Source: Onstottus_A sp036505875 (GTDB taxonomy: Bacteria > Acidobacteriota > Blastocatellia > UBA7656). Taken from it: a stretch of 5,472 nt of DNA. The notes below the pieces were generated by a model. It had not been told where the DNA came from. It was given only the letters and a program-made list of their open reading frames with translations, and made no database searches. Of the stretch, positions 1 to 3,907 are shown one piece after another (position 1 is the stretch's first letter; each line of letters begins with the position of its first letter). The DNA lies in contig DASXSR010000370.1 in NCBI GenBank assembly GCA_036505875.1, forward strand, positions 1 to 5,472, written 5' to 3'. A program made the translations under genes and the position numbers.

Positions 1-138
1 GCGCTTGTGATGATGAATCCCGATTTCCGCATGAGACTCAAGAAAGCAGGCTTGGTTACTCGCGACCCGCGAGTTAAGGAACGCAAGAAGTACGGCCAGA
101 AGGGCGCGCGCAAGCGCTTCCAGTTCTCGAAACGATAG
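1..138 (+). CDS. rpsI: 30S ribosomal protein S9, C-terminal part (5' end outside window)
   Basis: The first 45 codons of the window read in frame 1 to a TAG at 136-138. They match the C-terminal third of ribosomal protein S9: an arginine- and lysine-rich segment with the S9 landmark KAGLVTRDPR, followed by a KKYGQKGARK stretch and the near-invariant ending FQFSKR. S9 is a small-subunit head protein whose extreme C-terminal basic tail, ending in arginine, reaches the P-site tRNA anticodon region; that tail is intact here. Full S9 is about 130 residues, so roughly two thirds of the gene lies to the left of the window. In most bacteria rpsI is the second gene of an rplM-rpsI pair, so rplM probably lies just outside (inference). 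The short length means identity rests on the tail motif, but that motif is very distinctive. Confidence 0.95.
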   Translation, partial: ALVMMNPDFRMRLKKAGLVTRDPRVKERKKYGQKGARKRFQFSKR

Positions 139-141
139 CAA

Positions 142-169
142 GTGATCCGTGAAACGTGATGCGTGAAAA
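142..169 (+). repeat. Four tandem GTGA-led heptamers after rpsI
   Basis: Four consecutive 7-base units begin three bases after the rpsI stop: GTGATCC (142-148), GTGAAAC (149-155), GTGATGC (156-162) and GTGAAAA (163-169). The first four bases are identical in all four copies; the last three vary. The array is followed by TGATCACGG, which carries the reverse complement of the unit, so the array can fold back on itself. The function is unknown. It may be a degenerate simple repeat that happens to supply the left arm of a hairpin. Confidence 0.6.
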
Positions 170-190
170 TGATCACGGTTCACCTTTTAT
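142..190 (+). terminator. Possible intrinsic terminator after rpsI
   Basis: GTGATCCGTGA (142-152) pairs with TCACGGTTCAC (173-183): a 4-bp and a 6-bp helix separated by one T-T mismatch, with a 20-base loop. The right arm is followed by CCTTTTATT. An alternative 6-bp stem, CGTGAT (155-160) with ATCACG (172-177), is also possible. The position just after the rpsI stop and the short T run favour a terminator for the upstream S9 transcript. The long loop and the poor T run make it much weaker than the tsf terminator, and it may only attenuate readthrough into rpsB. Confidence 0.4.
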
Positions 191-271
191 TCCATTGCCG
201 GTTTTTGTGATTGGTTGTTCCATCAGGAAATTGGAACCGTGACCGGTGAGTACATAAACCGATTCAGATTT
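191..271 (+). promoter_or_regulatory. Possible structured leader of rpsB
   Basis: This region between the putative rpsI terminator and the rpsB ribosome binding site holds no gene. Two short complementary pairs are visible: GTTCC (217-221) with GGAAC (233-237), nested inside CCGGT (198-202) with ACCGG (242-246). Nested pairing would fit a folded 5' leader. In several bacterial groups S2 represses its own operon through the rpsB leader, so autoregulation is conceivable here, but I do not recognise a known S2-leader motif. No convincing -35/-10 pair was found. The helices are only 5 bp each and could be chance. Confidence 0.2.
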
Positions 272-272
272 C

Positions 273-280
273 ACAGGAGG
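273..280 (+). promoter_or_regulatory. Strong Shine-Dalgarno sequence selecting the rpsB TTG start
   Basis: ACAGGAGG at 273-280 contains a full AGGAGG core. Its last base is 5 nt before TTG at 286 but 20 nt before the first in-frame ATG at 301. The spacing therefore favours TTG over ATG as the initiation codon. Confidence 0.85.
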
Positions 281-285
281 ATTGA

Positions 286-1254
286 TTGGTTACAGTAACG
301 ATGAAGGAACTGCTTGAAGCCGGGGTCCATTTTGGACACCAGGTCAGGCGGTGGAACCCGAAGATGAAGGAATATATCTTCGGCGAGCGCAACGGAATCT
401 ACATCATTGATCTTCAGAAAACCCAGCGGCTCTTCAAGGAAGCGGTAAAGTTCGTAACTCAGAAATCGATGGAAGGCGCGAGCTTCCTTTTTGTCGGGAC
501 CAAGCGCCAGGCCCAGGACGCGGTCGAGGAAGAAGCGAAGCGCTGCGGACAATTCTATGTCAATCAGCGGTGGCTCGGCGGGTTGCTCACCAACTTCCAG
601 ACCGTGCAGAAATCCATTCAGCGAATGAAAGACATCGAGGCGATGCGAACCGATGGCCGGTTTGACGCCTTGACCAAAAAGGAGCGTCTCGGCCTCGAAC
701 GCGAGCACGCCGCGCTGGAAAAGAACCTTGCAGGTATCCGAGATATGAAGCGGCTTCCGGACGTGATCTTCATCATCGATTCAAACAAAGAAGAGATTGC
801 GGTACACGAGGCCAACAAGTTAGGGGTGACCACCGTCGCCATCGTGGACACAAACTGTAATCCCGACGGCATCGACTACATCGTGCCGGGCAACGACGAC
901 GCTCTGCGGGCGGTGCGCTTGTTCGCCTCAAAAATGGCCGACGCAATAGTCGAAGGTCAACAGGTATCCAAAGAAGGCGGCGCTGAAGTCGGCGAAGGCG
1001 AAGAAGGCGAGGAAGCGGCCGCGGCAACTGAGACAACGGAAGCCGCTCCCGAACGACCCGAAAAGGGCGAACGCCCCAAAGGACGGGGTCGTGGCCGCGG
1101 CGGTCGTCGCACCACTTACGTACCGCCAGGCGCTCCTCCGCTGCCTGAGCCGGCCATTCCGGACGTAACCGCGCCGCTCGAGACAACGGCGGCGGGTCCC
1201 GAGAGCGAGCCGGATTCGCAACCGAAGGCCGAGAGTGCAGATGCTTCAGAGTAA
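286..1254 (+). CDS. rpsB: 30S ribosomal protein S2 with long low-complexity C-terminal tail
   Basis: This gene encodes S2, which binds late to the back of the 30S subunit and is needed, with S1, for mRNA loading. The first 228 or so residues are a complete S2 core: MKELLEAGVHFGHQ (6-19), RNGIYIIDLQKT (35-46), NQRWLGGLLTNFQT (93-106), a coiled-coil protrusion (about 105-150), LPDVIFIIDSNKE (157-169) and GIDYIVPGNDDA (195-206). The start is TTG, chosen because AGGAGG sits 5 nt upstream and because family members commonly begin a few residues before MK-LLEAG. The protein has 322 residues against about 240-260 in typical S2. The extra 94 residues (229-322) run from an acidic Gly/Glu/Ala segment (231-253), through a basic GRGRGRGGRR patch (266-275), to a Pro/Ala/Glu-rich end, and are probably disordered. 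It is followed by tsf after 65 nt, the usual rpsB-tsf arrangement. Confidence 0.97.
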   Translation: MVTVTMKELLEAGVHFGHQVRRWNPKMKEYIFGERNGIYIIDLQKTQRLFKEAVKFVTQKSMEGASFLFVGTKRQAQDAVEEEAKRCGQFYVNQRWLGGLLTNFQTVQKSIQRMKDIEAMRTDGRFDALTKKERLGLEREHAALEKNLAGIRDMKRLPDVIFIIDSNKEEIAVHEANKLGVTTVAIVDTNCNPDGIDYIVPGNDDALRAVRLFASKMADAIVEGQQVSKEGGAEVGEGEEGEEAAAATETTEAAPERPEKGERPKGRGRGRGGRRTTYVPPGAPPLPEPAIPDVTAPLETTAAGPESEPDSQPKAESADASE

Positions 1255-1302
1255 CTCGCCGTTCTTCCCTTCTCTGCTATTGTTCGAATAACTTTTTTGA
1301 TC

Positions 1303-1308
1303 GGAGAG
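1303..1308 (+). promoter_or_regulatory. Ribosome binding site of tsf
   Basis: GGAGAG at 1303-1308 precedes the tsf ATG by 11 nt. This is a moderate Shine-Dalgarno match at somewhat long spacing. It is the only purine-rich candidate in the 65-nt rpsB-tsf gap. Confidence 0.6.
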
Positions 1309-1319
1309 TCAACGCAGTA

Positions 1320-1994
1320 ATGTCACACACCGCTACACCAGCAGCAATCAAAGCGCTTCGCGAAAAGACCGGCGCCGGGATGATGGAGTGCAAGTCCGCG
1401 CTCGTGCAGGCCGAGGGCGACGAAGAGAAAGCCATCGATATCCTTCGAAAGCGAGGCAAAGCGACCGCCACCAAGAAAGCGGGACGCGTGGCCGCCGAAG
1501 GGTTGGTCAATGCGTACATTCACGCGGGCGGAAAGATAGGCGTCCTGGTCGAGGTCAACTGCGAGTCGGACTTCGTCGCTCGCACGGATGACTTCCGCGT
1601 CTTCGCTCACGATTTGGCGATGCATATCACTGCCGCAGAGCCGCGCTTCCTGAGCAAGGAAGACGTGCCGGCGGAGGTTCTGGCAAAGGAGCGAGAGATC
1701 GCTTTGGAGCAAGCGCGGCTCGATCCGAAAAACGCCGGAAAACCGGACCAAGTGCTCGAGAAAATAGTAGAAGGTCGCCTCAGCAAGTTTTATCAAGAAG
1801 CTTGCTTGATGGAGCAGCCTTTCGTTAAGGACCAGAATATCACGGTAGCCGAGCTCGTAAGTCAGATGATCCACAAGACCGGTGAGAACATCAGAGTGCG
1901 TCGCTTCACGCGCTACAAGATGGGCGAAGGCCTCGAGAAACGATCTACGGATCTCGGCGGCGAGGTTCGGGAACTACTCGGCGGCAATCAGTAG
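1320..1994 (+). CDS. tsf: Translation elongation factor Ts
   Basis: EF-Ts is the cytosolic guanine-nucleotide exchange factor that regenerates EF-Tu-GTP. The N-terminal UBA-like domain (about 1-53) contains the signature LREKTGAGMMECKSAL (13-28). It is followed by the core with CESDFVARTDDFRVFA (81-96, the family's TDFVA-type motif contacting EF-Tu) and HDLAMHITA (97-105). The end is EQPFVKDQNITVAELV (165-180) and GENIRVRRFTRYKMGEG (188-204). At 224 residues it is nearer the short EF-Ts form than the roughly 280-residue E. coli type. ATG at 1320 places the UBA signature at the usual distance from the N terminus; the next in-frame ATG would cut into that domain. The gene is probably co-transcribed with rpsB and is closed by a strong terminator directly downstream. 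Function is assigned with high confidence. Confidence 0.97.
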   Translation: MSHTATPAAIKALREKTGAGMMECKSALVQAEGDEEKAIDILRKRGKATATKKAGRVAAEGLVNAYIHAGGKIGVLVEVNCESDFVARTDDFRVFAHDLAMHITAAEPRFLSKEDVPAEVLAKEREIALEQARLDPKNAGKPDQVLEKIVEGRLSKFYQEACLMEQPFVKDQNITVAELVSQMIHKTGENIRVRRFTRYKMGEGLEKRSTDLGGEVRELLGGNQ

Positions 1995-2002
1995 CTTGCA
2001 AG

Positions 2003-2032
2003 AAAGCCTCTCGCGAGAGAGGCTTTTTTGTT
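2003..2032 (+). terminator. Intrinsic terminator of the rpsB-tsf unit
   Basis: AAAGCCTCTC (2003-2012) pairs perfectly with GAGAGGCTTT (2017-2026) around a GCGA tetraloop of the GNRA type, giving up to 10 bp. The T run at 2024-2029 overlaps the end of the right arm, and after one G three more Ts follow. The hairpin starts 8 nt after the tsf stop. This is a textbook factor-independent terminator and indicates that pyrH is transcribed largely separately. Confidence 0.95.
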
Positions 2033-2060
2033 TGTCATTGCACGGCTGCTCAGCCATAAT
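2032..2060 (+). promoter_or_regulatory. Sigma70-type promoter for pyrH-frr
   Basis: TTGTCA (2032-2037) matches the -35 consensus TTGACA at 5 of 6 positions, and CATAAT (2055-2060) matches TATAAT at 5 of 6. The spacer is exactly 17 nt. It lies directly after the T run of the tsf terminator, where a new promoter is needed. Transcription would be expected to begin around 2066-2068, only about 4-6 nt before the pyrH ATG. No transcript data are available, so the start point is inferred from usual spacing. Confidence 0.7.
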
Positions 2061-2071
2061 CTCTCGAAGAC

Positions 2072-2836
2072 ATGTCGAAGAAACGCGAGCCAATCTACAA
2101 ACGAATACTGCTCAAGCTATCAGGCGAAGCCTTGATGGGTGAGCAAGGCTACGGGATTGACCCCGCGGTCATCACTCGCATCGCCGAAGAGATAAAAGAC
2201 GTTCGAGATCTTGGAGTTCAGGTCTCAATAGTCGTAGGGGGCGGAAACATTTTTCGAGGGCTGGCGCTCGCGGCCAAGGGTCTCGACCGCGCGTCAGCCG
2301 ATTACATGGGGATGCTCGCGACTGTGCTCAATGCCATTGCGCTCCAGGACGCGCTCGAGCATCAGGGCGCCTTCACTCGAGTGATGAGCGCGATCGAAAT
2401 GCGAGAAGTCGCCGAGCCGTTCATCCGTCGCCGAGCCGTGCGTCACCTGGAGAAAAGTCGCATAGTAATCTTCGCTGCAGGCACAGGCAATCCCTTTTTC
2501 ACCACCGACTCAGCTGCGGCGCTGCGAGCATTGGAGATCAAGGCTGACGCAATACTGAAGGCCACGCGAGTCGACGGAATCTACACCGCGGATCCGGCGA
2601 AGGACAAAACGGCTACGATGTTCGAGTCGCTCACCTATCTCGAGGTCATTCAGCGTGACCTGGAGGTTATGGACACGTCGGCGATCAGCCTTTGTCGCGC
2701 TCAGGGCGTGCCGATTCACGTCTTCAATTTGACAATGCCGGGCAACATCGCTCGCGTCGTCTGTGGGGAGAAAGTTGGAACAGTGGTGAGACCCGACGAG
2801 CGAGTTGAATCGAAAGGCGTGTCCGATAAGCTTTAG
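2072..2836 (+). CDS. pyrH: UMP kinase (uridylate kinase)
   Basis: PyrH phosphorylates UMP to UDP with ATP in de novo and salvage pyrimidine synthesis. In bacteria it is a cytosolic hexamer of the amino-acid-kinase fold, usually activated by GTP and inhibited by UTP. Visible motifs are KRILLKLSGEAL (10-21), the glycine-rich VVGGGNIFRG (54-63), DYMGMLATVLNAIALQDALE (77-96) for UMP binding and oligomer contacts, GTGNPFFTTDSAAALRALE (137-155), KATRVDGIYTADP (163-175) for nucleotide binding, and NLTMPGNIARVV (219-230). The length of 254 residues is normal or slightly long for the family (about 240). ATG at 2072 is the only usable upstream start: an in-frame TAA lies at 2057-2059 and no GTG or TTG lies between. 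No Shine-Dalgarno sequence precedes it, and a promoter -10 ends just 11 nt upstream, so the message may be nearly leaderless. frr follows after 27 nt, probably in the same transcript. Confidence 0.97.
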   Translation: MSKKREPIYKRILLKLSGEALMGEQGYGIDPAVITRIAEEIKDVRDLGVQVSIVVGGGNIFRGLALAAKGLDRASADYMGMLATVLNAIALQDALEHQGAFTRVMSAIEMREVAEPFIRRRAVRHLEKSRIVIFAAGTGNPFFTTDSAAALRALEIKADAILKATRVDGIYTADPAKDKTATMFESLTYLEVIQRDLEVMDTSAISLCRAQGVPIHVFNLTMPGNIARVVCGEKVGTVVRPDERVESKGVSDKL

Positions 2837-2851
2837 CTTGTCGTCCTCGGC

Positions 2852-2856
2852 GGGAG
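2852..2856 (+). promoter_or_regulatory. Ribosome binding site of frr
   Basis: GGGAG at 2852-2856 lies 7 nt before the frr ATG, at good spacing, in the 27-nt gap after pyrH. It contrasts with the absence of any such site before pyrH. Confidence 0.7.
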
Positions 2857-2863
2857 ACTTGGA

Positions 2864-3424
2864 ATGGACATCAAAGACATCGTCAATGACGCGCGCAAGC
2901 GAATGGACTCAGCGGTTGAAGACGTGCGCAAGAAGCTAGCGACTGTTCGAACGGGGCGTGCGTCCGTGAGCTTGCTCGACAACGTTACCGTCGACTATTA
3001 CGGCACTGAAATGCCGATCAATCAAGTCGCGACAATCCACGCGCCGGAGCCCACTCTGGTCACGGTTCAACCTTTTGACCCAACGCAGCTCGCAAACATA
3101 GAAAAATCGATTCGGGCATCAGAGCTTGGGCTGAACCCCTCAAACGACGGCAAGCTGATCCGCGTGCCAATCCCACCGCTAACCGAAGAACGCCGCAAGC
3201 AGATGGTCAAGGTGGTTCACGAAATCACGGAAGAGCATCGCACTGCGGTTCGCAACATTCGACGAGACGGGAACGACCATCTTAAGAAGTTACTCAAGGA
3301 CAAGGAAGTTTCTGAAGATGCAGAAAAGGACGGGCTGGAGCAGATTCAGAAGCTTACAGATCAACACATATCGAGAATTAATGAGTTGTCTGAGCATAAA
3401 GAGAAAGAAGTGATGACTGTATGA
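2864..3424 (+). CDS. frr: Ribosome recycling factor
   Basis: RRF acts with EF-G to split the post-termination ribosome into subunits. The 186 residues match the family norm (185 in E. coli). Domain I, a three-helix bundle, is formed by residues 1 to about 29 and about 104-186. The intervening domain II carries LATVRTGRASVSLLDNVTV (25-43), YYGTEMPINQVATI (45-58) and FDPTQLANIEKSIRASELGL (71-90). The NPSNDGKLIRVPIPPLTEER hinge segment spans 91-110. VRNIRRDGND (129-138) carries the arginines needed for 50S binding in characterised RRFs. ATG at 2864 has a good GGGAG site 7 nt upstream. Its place behind pyrH is the common bacterial order, and the two probably share the promoter in front of pyrH. 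The stop codon lies only 6 nt from the end of the convergent tsaE. Confidence 0.97.
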   Translation: MDIKDIVNDARKRMDSAVEDVRKKLATVRTGRASVSLLDNVTVDYYGTEMPINQVATIHAPEPTLVTVQPFDPTQLANIEKSIRASELGLNPSNDGKLIRVPIPPLTEERRKQMVKVVHEITEEHRTAVRNIRRDGNDHLKKLLKDKEVSEDAEKDGLEQIQKLTDQHISRINELSEHKEKEVMTV

Positions 3425-3429
3425 GCGTA

Positions 3430-3448
3430 ATTACCGAAGTTCGGTGAT
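3430..3448 (+). other. Small hairpin at the frr/tsaE convergent junction
   Basis: ATTACCGA (3430-3437) can pair with TCGGTGAT (3441-3448) across an AGT loop, giving 8 bp with one T-G wobble when read in the frr transcript. On the opposite strand the wobble becomes an A-C mismatch, so the hairpin suits frr RNA better. No T run follows on either strand, so this is not a standard intrinsic terminator. It also overlaps the last codons of tsaE and may be a by-product of coding sequence. Confidence 0.25.
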
Positions 3449-3907
3449 GACGACCCGGCGCTCGGAATCTGAAACATAAGACAATTCAATTTCGACATAT
3501 CTCGGAGGTGGAAGCCTCAATCTATCACTCCACTCGATCGCGGTTACGCCTCCGTGGTCCAGAAATATCTCATCAAGACCGAGGTCACTATGAACGGAAC
3601 GCTCCAACCTGTATAGATCGATGTGGTAGAACCGCAACCGCCCCTCGTGGATGTTGACTAACGTAAATGACGGACTGGTCACGTCTAAGGGATCGATGTC
3701 TAATCCCGCTGCGACGCCCTTTGCGAACACTGTCTTCCCAGCGCCGAGGTCGCCTTTCAATAGAAACACTTCGCCTCCGCGAAGCTGTTGGCCGACGCGT
3801 TTTGCTAGTTCGAACGTCTCTTCGGGTGAATGCGTGACGAACTCGCCGAACAAGCTGTTAGATGGGGTTGGCTGGGGCTCAGATAAGGGACGAAGATTAT
3901 CTCTCAC
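3431..3907 (-). CDS. tsaE: tRNA t6A37 biosynthesis ATPase TsaE
   Basis: TsaE (YjeE family) is the small P-loop ATPase that works with TsaB and TsaD to add the threonylcarbamoyl group to A37 of ANN-decoding tRNAs. The 158-residue protein has the Walker A motif GDLGAGKT (52-59), the switch-like TSPSFTLVN (77-85), the family motif HIDLYRL (95-101) and AIEWSDRL (123-130). The length agrees with about 150 in E. coli. The start is GTG at 3907-3905, overlapping the nnr stop in a GTGA sequence, with GAGAGG ending 8 nt upstream. This implies translational coupling to nnr. The first 20 residues precede the conserved region and are poorly conserved in type, so a slightly later start cannot be excluded. 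The neighbour pairing of nnr (yjeF) with tsaE (yjeE) is common in bacteria. tsaB and tsaD are not in the window. Confidence 0.95.
   Translation of the reverse strand: MRDNLRPLSEPQPTPSNSLFGEFVTHSPEETFELAKRVGQQLRGGEVFLLKGDLGAGKTVFAKGVAAGLDIDPLDVTSPSFTLVNIHEGRLRFYHIDLYRLERSVHSDLGLDEIFLDHGGVTAIEWSDRLRLPPPRYVEIELSYVSDSERRVVITELR

Noticed and set aside
251..256. TACATA as a possible -10 box for an rpsB promoter.
   Set aside because: No acceptable -35 sequence is found 16-18 nt upstream, and the match is weak.
773..1221. Minus-strand open frames opposite the rpsB tail, with Arg/Leu- or Phe-rich low-complexity products.
   Set aside because: They mirror the GAAGGCG-type low-complexity coding sequence of the S2 tail; there are no motifs, and rpsB itself is unambiguous.
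1279..1297. A weak hairpin (TATT/AATA) followed by a T run in the rpsB-tsf gap.
   Set aside because: The AT-only stem of about 4 bp is too unstable for a terminator, and the T run lies just ahead of the tsf ribosome binding site.
1323..1874. A 183-codon minus-strand open frame opposite tsf.
   Set aside because: It is antisense to a complete, conserved tsf; no family resemblance or start signal was seen.
1882..2142. A + strand frame running from inside tsf through the terminator into pyrH.
   Set aside because: It crosses a strong intrinsic terminator and overlaps two real genes in another frame.
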